This document shows, piece after piece, positions 24,529 to 32,934 of a DNA stretch of 64,000 nucleotides. The position numbers and the translations under genes were made by a program. The stretch covers positions 853,474-917,473 of the forward strand of contig CAWEJL010000002.1 in assembly GCA_963809385.1 (NCBI GenBank), read 5' to 3'. A model generated the notes under the pieces. That model saw only the letters and a program-made list of their open reading frames with translations, was not told the origin of the DNA and did not search any database. The stretch comes from JAKAIY01 sp963809385. GTDB lineage: Bacteria; Chloroflexota; Ktedonobacteria; Ktedonobacterales; JADMIN01. How positions within the stretch are numbered: the stretch's first letter is position 1; every line of letters begins with the position of its first letter.

Positions 24529-26982
24529 ATGTTGCTGAGATTCCTGTATCGTAGCTTACATGGGTATCGTCGCTACGTAGCGCTCGCGATCTTCCTCACT
24601 GTCGCCCAGGTAGTCTGTGACATTTGCGCCGCGTTTCCACTCAAGTTCATTCCGAGCAAGGTGGGCAACCCCGGCGCGGACCCGTCATGCACATTCCCAT
24701 TTCTCAATCCCGTACTGAAGCTCTTCGACACCCCTGTGCTCGACCCATCCCTGAACCAGCCGCCATATGCCCCGCCGATCACACAGTGCCCGATCTCGTC
24801 GTCAAACCCCAACGGCGCGATCATTACGAGCCAGCACAGCGTCAATGGCGTCATCGTCTTCTCGATGCTTCTGTTGATCGTGTTTGGCGCGCTCAGCGCG
24901 TTCCTGGCCTTCATCGATCTCTACCTGGCGACGCACATCGCGCAGAACCTCGCGGCGCGCCTGCGGAGTGAACTCTTCGACCACTTACAGCGCCTCTCGC
25001 TCGACTGGCACGGTAAACAGAAGAAAGGCAACCTGGTACAGCGTGTCATCGGCAACATCGCAGACATCCAGAAACTGGTCACCGATGGCCTGGTTGATCT
25101 CCTCGCGGGCATCCTGACGCTCGCGGCCGTCCTGAGTGTGATGCTGTTTCTGAGCGTGCCGTATACTCTCATCTCACTCTCCGTCGCGCCCGTGCTCTTC
25201 GTCGCCGTGCTCGCGTATACCAAGAGTATCAAAGTAGCGACCAAGATGGTGGCCAAATCCACCGGCCACATGGCTGATGTCGCGACAGAAGACATCAACG
25301 CGCTCACCGTCATCAAGGTGTTCACACGCGAGGAGCGCGAGCAGCTGCGCTTCGGTGGCTTCGTCGATGCCACGCGGCGAGCCGGGCTGCGCGCGGGCGG
25401 ATTGCAAGCGCAGTTCACCCCCCTCGTCTCGCTGCTGGTCATGCTGGGTACCGCCATCGTGATTGGCGTGGGCGGCTACGTCGCGGCTGGCGACACCTTT
25501 CACATCGGCTTTTTCACCATCCCAGCCGAGAGCGTGGACATCGGGACGCTCATCCTGTTCCTGTTCTTCCTCAAGCTGCTGTACCAGCCGATGCGCGACC
25601 TCTCCAAGCTGACGACGCTGTGGAGCAGCGCATCCGCCGGGGTGGAGCGCATCCAGGAGGTGCTGAGTCAGGAACCGGAGGCGCTGGAGAGCAGCGAGCC
25701 ATACTACGGCCCCACCAGACTCCAGGGCGACATCGCCTTCGAGCATGTCGTCTTCGCGTATGTGCCCGAGCGGCCCGTCCTGCGCGATCTCTCGCTGCAC
25801 ATCCCGGCTGGGCGAAAGGTGGCGCTGGTCGGTCTCTCAGGCGGCGGCAAGACAACACTGGTCAAGCTCATCCCACGCTTCTACGAGATCCAGCAGGGAG
25901 CCGTCCTCATCGATGGCCAGGATAACCGCTCATACCCGTTGAGCGTGCTGCGCCAGAATGTGAGCATGGTGCTCCAGGATTCGGTGCTATTCGAAGGGAC
26001 GATTCGCGACAACATCGCCGTTGGCAAGCCAGGCGCGCCCGACAACGAGATCATCGAGGCGGCGCAGCGAGCCAACATCCACAACGCGATCATGAGCGAG
26101 CTGGGCGGCTACGACCGGATGGTGCGCGAACAGGGCAGAGACCTCTCCGGTGGGCAGCGTCAACGTGTGGCGATTGCGCGCGCCATCCTGCGTGACGCGC
26201 CGATCCTCATCCTGGATGAGCCGACGGCGGCGCTGGATGTCGAGGCGGAGGCGGAAGTCATGCGCGCCCTCGAAACATTGATCGAAGGGCGCACAGTCCT
26301 CGTCATCTCACACCGGCTCAGCACACTGGGGAATGTCGACGAGATCATCGTCCTAAAGGAAGGGCAGATCGTCGAGCAAGGCACATTCAGAGAACTGAAG
26401 CGCAAGAACAGTGTCTTCGCCGGGCTGCTCGCCGAACAGAATCGCTACAGCGCCGAGAAGGCCAGCGAAGCGTCAATGATTCGGTCGGCGTTTGCGCCGC
26501 TGCGCATCGAGGACGAGGCCGTGGCCCGATACGATCTCGATTCGCCCGCCGCGACAGTGAAGAAGCCGGCGCCGACCGTGAGAGCGAAAACGGTCGCCAC
26601 CGCCGTCGCCATACGGGCGCAGGATGGGCCACAGCGTCCGCAACCGCCCAGCGAAGACGGCGAGAAACCCTCGGTCACCGCGCGCATCGTCGTCGAGGTG
26701 GATGGAAAGACGCTCTGCGAGCGCGCGCTGGATCAGCCGGCGCTCACGGTAGGCCGCCACTCGGAGAGCGACGTGCATGTGCCAGTGCAGGGCGTTTCCC
26801 GACGCCACGCCAGGATCGTGAATGAAGGCGGCAAGTGGGTGATCGAAGACGCCGACAGCCTCAACGGCCTGGTCTTTCAGGGGCGTCGTGTCGATCGTCT
26901 CGCGCTCAAAGACGGTGATCGCCTGTACATCACACCCACCGCGGTTCTGCGCTATACCACAGCGCCCGCGCCCAGTTCCTGA
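24529..26982 (+). CDS. ABC exporter (membrane + ATPase) with C-terminal FHA domain
   Basis: An 817-residue half-transporter. The membrane domain (about 1-350) has six spans, with an unusual loop of about 70 residues between spans one and two containing several Cys and Pro. The ATPase domain has Walker A GLSGGGKT near 436, signature LSGGQRQRVAIARAI near 539, Walker B ILILDEPTAALD and the H-loop ISHRLS. A linker of about 120 residues leads to an FHA domain (738-804) with LTVGRHSESDVHV, SRRHARI and DADSLNGLVFQGR. FHA domains bind phosphothreonine, so transport may be gated by the Ser/Thr kinases encoded nearby. GGAGAAGGCG precedes the ATG at 24529. The exported substrate is unknown. Confidence 0.9.
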   Translation: MLLRFLYRSLHGYRRYVALAIFLTVAQVVCDICAAFPLKFIPSKVGNPGADPSCTFPFLNPVLKLFDTPVLDPSLNQPPYAPPITQCPISSSNPNGAIITSQHSVNGVIVFSMLLLIVFGALSAFLAFIDLYLATHIAQNLAARLRSELFDHLQRLSLDWHGKQKKGNLVQRVIGNIADIQKLVTDGLVDLLAGILTLAAVLSVMLFLSVPYTLISLSVAPVLFVAVLAYTKSIKVATKMVAKSTGHMADVATEDINALTVIKVFTREEREQLRFGGFVDATRRAGLRAGGLQAQFTPLVSLLVMLGTAIVIGVGGYVAAGDTFHIGFFTIPAESVDIGTLILFLFFLKLLYQPMRDLSKLTTLWSSASAGVERIQEVLSQEPEALESSEPYYGPTRLQGDIAFEHVVFAYVPERPVLRDLSLHIPAGRKVALVGLSGGGKTTLVKLIPRFYEIQQGAVLIDGQDNRSYPLSVLRQNVSMVLQDSVLFEGTIRDNIAVGKPGAPDNEIIEAAQRANIHNAIMSELGGYDRMVREQGRDLSGGQRQRVAIARAILRDAPILILDEPTAALDVEAEAEVMRALETLIEGRTVLVISHRLSTLGNVDEIIVLKEGQIVEQGTFRELKRKNSVFAGLLAEQNRYSAEKASEASMIRSAFAPLRIEDEAVARYDLDSPAATVKKPAPTVRAKTVATAVAIRAQDGPQRPQPPSEDGEKPSVTARIVVEVDGKTLCERALDQPALTVGRHSESDVHVPVQGVSRRHARIVNEGGKWVIEDADSLNGLVFQGRRVDRLALKDGDRLYITPTAVLRYTTAPAPSS

Positions 26983-27098
26983 CGTCTCCCTCTGACATCT
27001 CCCTCCAGATCACAAGCCATCACAAGCCTATCGCTGTTCTCCTCGCCGCCTCGGAGCCGGCTACACCGCCCGGCGCCAGAGCGGAACTGCGTGCTGTC

Positions 27099-27153
27099 CT
27101 GCGGACGCTTCTACGGGTCTTGCGTGGTTTTGGCTATCCTCGCATAGCACACT
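27099..27153 (+). promoter_or_regulatory. 55-bp shared upstream element, copy 3
   Basis: CTGCGGACGCTTCTACGG, CGTGG at offset 24, a 19-base spacer and GCACACT; total 55 bases, identical in layout to the copies at 11160 and 21130. It ends 50 bases before the small gene at 27204. Confidence 0.6.
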
Positions 27154-27203
27154 GAGAGCAGACATCGCGGGCGACAACCCGCACGAGGAGAAGGAGCGAG
27201 GCC

Positions 27204-27464
27204 ATGTACACCCATCCAGACCTGTTAGGACAGGTAGGAAAAGACCACCAGCGTCAGTTGTTGCGAGAGGCGGAGGTTGAGCGCCAGACCAAGCTAGCGC
27301 ATGTGGATCGACCAACCCTCTCTATGCATGTGCGCCAGAGTGTCAGCGCGCTGCTCCTCCGCCTGGGCCGCTCGGTCCAGCCGCGCAACGCCGGACTCGC
27401 GCAAAGGTCAGGGGCGCCCAGGCGCCATATTGGCAGCGTTCCAGCATCGGCGTCAGGCAAATGA
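27204..27464 (+). CDS. Small hypothetical protein
   Basis: An 86-residue basic protein. The N-terminal half is a charged amphipathic helix (HPDLLGQVGKDHQRQLLREAEVERQ); a second helix (VRQSVSALLLRLGRSV) is more hydrophobic, and the C-terminal tail is disordered. Small proteins starting with a similar charged helix occur in several Chloroflexota and actinobacteria, without assigned function. GGAGAAGGAGCGAGG precedes the ATG, and the shared 55-bp element lies 50 bases upstream, so expression is likely. The next small gene follows by 17 bases. Confidence 0.65.
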   Translation: MYTHPDLLGQVGKDHQRQLLREAEVERQTKLAHVDRPTLSMHVRQSVSALLLRLGRSVQPRNAGLAQRSGAPRRHIGSVPASASGK

Positions 27465-27481
27465 GAATCAGGAGGTGTCCC

Positions 27482-27700
27482 ATGATGTCGCAAGAGGAAC
27501 TGGCCGCATCCCAAGCGTCAGCCATCACCGAGCCGGTTGGCGCATTGACAGCGGAAGAGATGCGGCGGCTGGAAGCCCTCCTGCGTAGCTGTGACTACCA
27601 GCCGCAGTGTCTCGAATGGGAGATAGACCCCCGGCGACTGGAGTTTGCTCGCTGGCTCATCCAGCGCGGGCGCTTGAGCGAAGACCTGGAGCAAGGGTGA
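27482..27700 (+). CDS. Small hypothetical protein, acidic
   Basis: A 72-residue protein, not recognised. It begins with a Ser/Ala-rich stretch, then a helix (LTAEEMRRLEALLRSCDY) and an acidic helical end (RRLEFARWLIQRGRLSEDLEQG). ATG at 27482 (or the adjacent ATG at 27485) follows a strong AGGAGGTGTCCC ribosome site. It forms a pair with the preceding small gene and shares its upstream element. Confidence 0.65.
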   Translation: MMSQEELAASQASAITEPVGALTAEEMRRLEALLRSCDYQPQCLEWEIDPRRLEFARWLIQRGRLSEDLEQG

Positions 27701-27729
27701 TCCCGGTCGCGGCGACAACGGCGTCGCCA

Positions 27730-29097
27730 TCACGCGCCGGAGGGATTGTACCTGGCGACACGCAGCACTGGCCGGCCACCCACGTTGATTGGCAGGTAGA
27801 CGTATTGTGTCGTCTCGTCGAGCGCGATGGAGTGAGTGTTGGCGCCCAACTGGTAGTCACCCAGCTTGTGGAATGCGCCCGCTCGCTCATCGAAGATCGA
27901 TATCCCTCCTTTGCACCCTACGAGTAGCACATGGGCGGTATGGTCCAGCACGACGATATCAGGCGTGGGCGCCAGCCCCATCGCCTGTGGATCGGCTGGA
28001 ATCACGCGCATAGTCCGCAGATCGACGCGCGCCAGGTTCGGCGCGATCTTACTCGCCGCATCAAACTCAACACACGCGATGAACGCGACCTCCTGCACGG
28101 TGTCGAGCGCCATGCCATGCGGAGTGATGCAGGTGGCGGGCAGTTGCGTCCGTTGGACGACTTTGGCCGCGATGGGGTCAATCTCCATCAGTTCGCCCGT
28201 GCCAGGCGGAGGCAAGATGTTGGGGTTCGGGCTGTCCGCATCGGGCAGGATCTGTGTCGTCAGGAAGACGTGGTGTTGCGTGCTGTCATACTGGTTGTGT
28301 CCCAGGTTGTAGCCAAAGAGGGGAATGTTCGCGCCTTCGACGGTGGGCGCCCGCTCCCCCGCTAGCTTGGGCAAGTTACCGATATTGATCTTGGCGATGA
28401 CGCTATCTGAGAGCGCATCGATCACCACGAGGTTCTGGTCGTTGCGATCCACATTCGCTGTCTTCTGCGGGTGAGCTGGCGCGCCGGGATCGGAGACGAA
28501 GATGCGGTGATCGACTGGGTCGTAGGAAATGGCGTCCGGACTTTCGTTATCACCCACATGAATCGGCGTGAACGCCAGCGTGTTCTCGTCAATGGCGAAT
28601 ACGGTGTTGTCGTCAGCGTCGGAGGCGTACACCTTGTGCAGATCGCCCGCGATGGCGATGCCGGTCACATGTGGGATGTCGACGCGCCCAACGATTTGCT
28701 GCCGCACGGTGTCGAACACGACGACATGCCCATCGGTGGCGGGATCGTATGCGATATGCGCCCGGTCCAGCTTGCCGGGGTTCGGCCCCGTATGGGCGAC
28801 GAAGAGCTTGTGCGTCTGCGGATCATACGCCTGGAAATCGAACCGGTCGAACTGGACCGTTACGCCCGGCGCCAGGGGATCGTTCGCGCCAGCGCTCGAC
28901 GCGCCCAGCCCACTGGGCAGCGGAATATCGCGAACGAGCACGAGCCGGAGCTCGGGAGGCGCGGCGATGATCTGGCGCGCGACGCCGGCCAACACATAGG
29001 CCAGCAGAACGACACACGCCGTCACCGCCAGCCAATTGACGACACCACGAGCATGCGGTGTTAGGAGTCGCGCCAGGCGCGCGAGCGATTGACGCAT
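27730..29097 (-). CDS. Membrane-anchored YncE/YVTN-type beta-propeller protein
   Basis: A 455-residue protein with an N-terminal signal anchor (NWLAVTACVVLLAYVLAGVA, about residues 24-43) and an extracytoplasmic propeller. Repeats of the YVTN/YncE kind are visible: HVVVFDTVRQQIVGRVDIP, VYASDADDNTVFAIDENT, HRIFVSDPGAP, LVVIDALSDSVIAKI and a terminal THSIALDETTQYVYLPIN. No catalytic residues are evident; relatives bind ligands or act as surface scaffolds. ATG at 29097 was chosen over the one four codons earlier because GGTGGAGGG precedes it. It converges with the small-gene pair. Ten-base tandem repeats lie directly upstream. Confidence 0.82.
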   Translation of the reverse strand: MRQSLARLARLLTPHARGVVNWLAVTACVVLLAYVLAGVARQIIAAPPELRLVLVRDIPLPSGLGASSAGANDPLAPGVTVQFDRFDFQAYDPQTHKLFVAHTGPNPGKLDRAHIAYDPATDGHVVVFDTVRQQIVGRVDIPHVTGIAIAGDLHKVYASDADDNTVFAIDENTLAFTPIHVGDNESPDAISYDPVDHRIFVSDPGAPAHPQKTANVDRNDQNLVVIDALSDSVIAKINIGNLPKLAGERAPTVEGANIPLFGYNLGHNQYDSTQHHVFLTTQILPDADSPNPNILPPPGTGELMEIDPIAAKVVQRTQLPATCITPHGMALDTVQEVAFIACVEFDAASKIAPNLARVDLRTMRVIPADPQAMGLAPTPDIVVLDHTAHVLLVGCKGGISIFDERAGAFHKLGDYQLGANTHSIALDETTQYVYLPINVGGRPVLRVARYNPSGA

Positions 29098-29110
29098 AGG
29101 ACCCTCCACC

Positions 29111-29140
29111 TGGCTTCGACTGGCTTCGACTGGCTTGGGT
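29111..29140. repeat. Ten-base tandem repeat
   Basis: TGGCTTCGAC occurs at 29111 and 29121, with a partial third unit. It is non-coding, directly upstream of the ribosome site of the leftward beta-propeller gene, so unit number would change the 5' leader or promoter spacing. Confidence 0.6.
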
Positions 29141-29307
29141 GCGGTGAAAAGTCGCCAGTCAGTCCCCGCACCCCCTGTGCCGAAATGCGACGCGGGCGTG
29201 GCAGGTGGGAGCGGAGCGATTCGAGGGTTGAAAAATTGTCGTCAAACCAGAAAAGAAAAGCGCTCGACACATACGAATCAACCAGAACGTGACGTGCGCC
29301 CCATGCT

Positions 29308-29493
29308 TTAGGCCATCTGGTGTGTTCGTGTTCTTCCGAGGGGGCGTCCATCGGGAGGCACGGTATGGAGCAAGGGCAAGTCAGTCACCTCCACCACGCG
29401 TCCGAAGCGATGGGAAGGGCTTTCTGGCGCCAACACGAAATCGCCGTCTTTCGCCAGTTCACCGATGGGTCGGTAGGATTGCTGTTGTGGCAT
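29308..29493 (-). CDS. Small hypothetical protein
   Basis: A 61-residue protein starting MPQQQSYRPIGEL, with the core KDGDFVLAPESPSHRFGRVVEV. Not recognised. AGGGAGAAG lies about nine bases before the ATG at 29493; the longer frame has no ribosome site. Short, so the call is tentative. It is followed by the beta-propeller gene on the same strand after about 210 bases. Confidence 0.4.
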   Translation of the reverse strand: MPQQQSYRPIGELAKDGDFVLAPESPSHRFGRVVEVTDLPLLHTVPPDGRPLGRTRTHQMA

Positions 29494-29613
29494 GTGACGC
29501 TTCTCCCTGCTCTCGCCCATTCTTTGCTGTGGCGCACCTACTGTGACGACTGACGAGACATGACACACATAGCGCCTGAATGGGAAGACGAGAACCGCAT
29601 CGTAGATGGCGCC

Positions 29614-30291
29614 CTACCTGACTCCGACGGTCAGGTCTTTGTCTTCCATTTCCCAGGCGTGATCCAGCGTGTGATACGCGGTGTGCCGAATCAGATACCG
29701 GAGCGGCCAGGTTCGGGCCATTTTGCCCTCACAATGGAACGCCCGGATCGCATTGCGATAGGCGTCGCGGTGCGCTTGCAGGCCCTCGTCGATCAGCAGG
29801 ACGCCTTGGGGAGTGAGCGCCCCGACCTTCTCTGCCCACTCTTGCTCCACGCGAATCGAATGACGGACGATGTGATCCCGATCACGCCCTCCCCCTCTCG
29901 GACCCTTCTGCATCTCAGCCGACACGCGCACACGCACGTCGTCGAAAAACGCCCAGCACGCCTGCATCAAGGTCAGTTCACGTTCCAATTCTTCGCTCGA
30001 TAGGTCTTGCCTATCGATGCTCGAGAACGCGAACGAGATGCCCCAGAAGTCGGTTGAGCCCGTGCCCGGATAGCGCTCGACCACGTCAACAGTGGTGATG
30101 CCTGTAAGCTCTGCATCCATCCCAGCCAGCTTCGCCACCTGCGCATAGCGTGGAAGGTAGGATTGCAACCGTTCAATCGCGGCCTCCCCGGTCTTGGCGC
30201 CGCGCTCTAGACCGGGCCAATCCGGCGCCACTGCCGCCACCTTCTTGCCTTTCGGTCCGATTTCGAGCGCCACCCGAAGTTCATGAGCCAT
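29614..30291 (-). CDS. DinB-like protein with N-terminal HicB-like region
   Basis: A 225-residue cytoplasmic protein. Residues 1-50 (RVALEIGPKGKKVAAVAPDWPGLERGAKTGEAA) resemble the HicB-type antitoxin fold. The rest is a helical region with well-spaced histidines (RDHIVRHSIRVEQEW, then RYLIRHTAYHTLDHAWEME) typical of DinB/YfiT-type four-helix proteins, whose His residues bind a metal. Some DinB-like enzymes are thiol-dependent transferases. The start has an AGGGGAGC ribosome site. It lies about 18 bases downstream of the membrane-protein gene at 30310-31020 on the same strand, so the two are likely co-transcribed. No toxin partner is seen. Confidence 0.65.
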   Translation of the reverse strand: MAHELRVALEIGPKGKKVAAVAPDWPGLERGAKTGEAAIERLQSYLPRYAQVAKLAGMDAELTGITTVDVVERYPGTGSTDFWGISFAFSSIDRQDLSSEELERELTLMQACWAFFDDVRVRVSAEMQKGPRGGGRDRDHIVRHSIRVEQEWAEKVGALTPQGVLLIDEGLQAHRDAYRNAIRAFHCEGKMARTWPLRYLIRHTAYHTLDHAWEMEDKDLTVGVR

Positions 30292-30309
30292 TTCTGCTCC
30301 CCTTGCGCG

Positions 30310-31020
30310 CTATTCAGCGACATGTTGCGCTGGCTCTTTCTCGCCAATGACCCCCGCAGCCTGCCCACCACGCAGACTGAGGGTCAGGATGTACACGCTA
30401 ATCACAAATACCCAAGCTGGAAAGACCAGAATCAACCAGAGCGTGAGGTTAGCGCTCACCAGCAGGAGCAGCGCCAGACCGAAGGTGAGGAACACAAATG
30501 CGCGCGGCATTCTACGGGTACGAATCCAAATGGAGCCCAATGAAATCATGAATACGCCCGCCATGCGAATGCCATACACGTTAGTGATCGTGTACATGAT
30601 CGCACGCCCAAAGGTATAGACACCGCTGCTCATCAGGATATCCGTTTCGATAGCATAGCTGGTGAGAATACCGCCCGCAATCGCGGCGGAGGCGAACATC
30701 ATCGCCAGAAAGAGTAACCCGCTGCCAAAGAACACCGTCGAAAAGAATTGGTCTTCCAGGGCGCCCAGGTGATCGCGCACTACACCTATGAACCACAGGA
30801 AGGCGATACCCGCAATGGGCATCAACGTCAGCGCCAGTGAAATCGACGTCGCGTTCCCCTGGAGCCCTGAGGCGGCATTCGTCCCGCTTAATTCTTCGGG
30901 GAGGGAGAGCTTGATAAGCACGATACTGGCGGCGAATAGCACAGCGAAAATGATCCCAGCGGCCGCCGCGGCGCGCGGCGTCCTGAGCGCTTGACGTGTT
31001 ACAGCGACTGATTGATTCAT
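30310..31020 (-). CDS. Six-span membrane protein, unknown function
   Basis: A 236-residue integral membrane protein with about six spans: AAAGIIFAVLFAASIVLIKL, the LALTLMPIAGIAFLWFIGVV region, FFGSGLLFLAMMFASAAIA, the RMAGVFMISLGSIW region, and two near the C-terminus. The C-terminal tail is short and charged. ATG at 31020 follows AAAGGAGGCAATCG, a near-perfect ribosome site. Its base composition is visibly less GC-rich than the 31-64 kb genes, consistent with transferred DNA. No family name is assigned. Confidence 0.75.
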   Translation of the reverse strand: MNQSVAVTRQALRTPRAAAAAGIIFAVLFAASIVLIKLSLPEELSGTNAASGLQGNATSISLALTLMPIAGIAFLWFIGVVRDHLGALEDQFFSTVFFGSGLLFLAMMFASAAIAGGILTSYAIETDILMSSGVYTFGRAIMYTITNVYGIRMAGVFMISLGSIWIRTRRMPRAFVFLTFGLALLLLVSANLTLWLILVFPAWVFVISVYILTLSLRGGQAAGVIGEKEPAQHVAE

Positions 31021-31277
31021 CGATTGCCTCCTTTGGCTATGACAGAGTCCATTCTCAACATTCGTGCCAGTACTGCACCCCAATAATCAACAATTCCTCA
31101 CACATAGGGCAAATGGATCGCTTGCTATCAAGGCATATGAGCAGGCAGGGTCAGTATCCGGCGCCGTAAGAGGGCGAACCCAAGATTTGACGAGAAGGGA
31201 AAAATTGCTGTGAAGAAATGCGGCAACCAAGTGCCCACTGAGTGGCGCATATACTCCAATAGCATCGCCATACAGCG

Positions 31278-31380
31278 CGCCCCCAGGCGGCTCATCAGCC
31301 ATCTGGGGGCGTTTGCTTGGGGCAGCTTGGGCGGAGGGAGTGGGATTCGAACCCACGAGGCTTGCACCTAGCGGTTTTCA
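31278..31380 (-). repeat. Direct repeat copy 2: hairpin plus 3' part of tRNA-Ser
   Basis: Matches 9627-9730 in the same orientation. It includes the hairpin CGCCCCCAG/CTGGGGGCG (31278-31286 with 31303-31311) just downstream of the tRNA and the tRNA's 3' half. Confidence 0.8.
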
Positions 31381-31414
31381 AGACCGCCGCAATCGTCCAC
31401 TCTGCCATCCCTCC
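31332..31414 (-). tRNA. tRNA-Ser(UGA)
   Basis: A complete class II tRNA on the minus strand: acceptor GGAGGGA/TCCCTCC, anticodon stem GCGGT/ACCGC around loop CTTGAAA (anticodon TGA), a short variable arm (AGG/CCT), and T stem GTGGG/CCCAC with loop TTCGAAT. The discriminator is G. CCA is not encoded. A partial second copy lies at 9680-9730. Confidence 0.95.
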
Positions 31415-31455
31415 GCCGCACAGTATACCATACGCGGCGGCGGAGAGAGAACGGT

Positions 31456-32898
31456 TTAGCCTCGCTCGCGTGAGAGACGTAGCAGCAGCCCGATGATGAT
31501 GTAGTTGGCGACCAGTGATGAGCCACCATACGCCACGAATGGCAACGGCACGCCCGTCAGCGGCATCAGCTTCAGGTTGCCCGCCAGGATGATGACCGTC
31601 TGCAGGCCCAGCACCGCCGTCAGCCCCACCGCCATCAACTGGTTGAACGGCGCCAGCGACCGCACCGCGATGCGCATGCCGCGATAGACCAGCAGCATGA
31701 AACAGCCCGATCAGCGCCAGCAGCCCCGCGAAGCCGAACTCCTCAGCGAAGGCAGCGGCGATGTAGTCCGTCGTCGAGATCGGCACAAACGTCGGATGCC
31801 CCAGCCCAAACCCCTGCCCGAAGACCCCGCCGGAGCCGAACGCCACCAGCCCCTGCACGATCTGATAGCTGCTGTTCGGTGGCGCGCCATAGTACACATT
31901 CGGGTCGAACGCGTTCGTCAGCAGCGAGACGCGCGCGCGGGCATAGCTGAAGATACCGAAGACCACCACAGACCCGATCGCGAAGATAGCGCCGAGGAAC
32001 ACCACATAGCTGATGCGGTTGCTGCCCGCGTAGAGCATCGCCAGGAACACACCCAGGATCAGCGCCGCCAGACCAAGCTCACGCGCGAAAACGACGATCG
32101 CCAGCGACAGCCCGAGCATCAAGAACAGCGGCGCCAGCGTCTCGACTGGGGGCAGCGTGAATGGCCCCAGGCGGTGGCCACCAGTGGAGAGCGTCTGCAT
32201 GTTCTTCGCCACGTAGCTCGCGAAGAAAATCACCAGGCAGATCTTGAACAGCTCGGACGGCTGAAACGACAGCGCGCCGCCGCCGATGCTCAGCACGTCA
32301 CGGCTGGGCGCGTTGGGGTCGAACCCGTCCCGCATGCACCAGCGTCACCCCGATCAGCGCGGCGCCCGCCGCCAACCAAACGTAGGGGTAGTTGCGCAGC
32401 CAGCGCAGGTCGCTGGTGGCCCAGACCGTGCAGCACGCACAGCACCAGCCCAACAATGACGAACACCAGCTGTTTGGAGCCGAGCGTGCTCTGGCCGAGG
32501 TCCGGCCCCAACCGCAGCGCCATCAGCACACCGATGCTGGAGAGCATGCCGGCGATTGGTAACAGCGTCTGATCCGCGTCGGGCGCGATAAAGTTGAGGG
32601 CGAAGTGCGCGCCAAAGAGCGCCAGCAGCAGCCCGATCACCGGCGTGAAGGCGTCCAGCGGCGGCAACGTGCGCGCCGCCAGGTCAATCTGCTGTCCACG
32701 GACAACCAGCAGCGTGGTGAGGCCGAGCGTCATAAACACCGCTGGCAGCGCTAGCAGCCGCAACTCCGTCCAGCGATAGTGGCTCCGGCTCAGGCGCGGC
32801 ATCGCCCACGAGCCTCGCGCGCCCGGGACCGCAGGCGCTTTCGCCGTCTGCTTGGCCTGCCGCGCGCCCGGCGCTGGGCTCCCACTCATTTTCGCCAT
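31456..32898 (-). CDS. FtsW/RodA/SpoVE family protein, frameshifted
   Basis: A SEDS-family peptidoglycan glycosyltransferase of the division or elongation machinery, about 480 residues, split over several frames. The N-terminal part (32898 down to about 32430) has the first spans and QLVFVIVGLVLCVLHG. The middle (about 32335 to 31705) has the diagnostic SIGGGALSFQPSELFKICLVIFFA and FGQGFGLG. The C-terminal part (31698-31456) has LMPLTGVPLPFVAYGGSS. Frame changes are needed near 32425, 32335 and 31700. It is the last gene of an FhaA-FhaB-FtsW set like that of actinobacteria (fhaA, fhaB, rodA). Sequence error is more likely than inactivation, since SEDS proteins are usually essential. Confidence 0.85.
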
Positions 32899-32934
32899 GC
32901 TTCCTGCCGTTCTCCAGCCATCTCGAGAGCCATC

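Noticed and set aside
20111..27700. Graspetide/RiPP-type cluster (ATP-grasp + exporter + small peptides)
   Set aside because: The small proteins lack a repeated acidic Thr/Ser core like graspetide precursors and lie beyond the transporter; the ATP-grasp proteins do not resemble the graspetide type closely enough to claim it.
29614..30291. HicAB-type toxin-antitoxin
   Set aside because: Only the N-terminal region is HicB-like; no HicA-sized partner is adjacent and the rest is DinB-like.
31456..32898. FtsW as a true pseudogene
   Set aside because: Three separate single-base shifts with all conserved blocks intact, amid many other such shifts nearby, fit sequence error better than decay.
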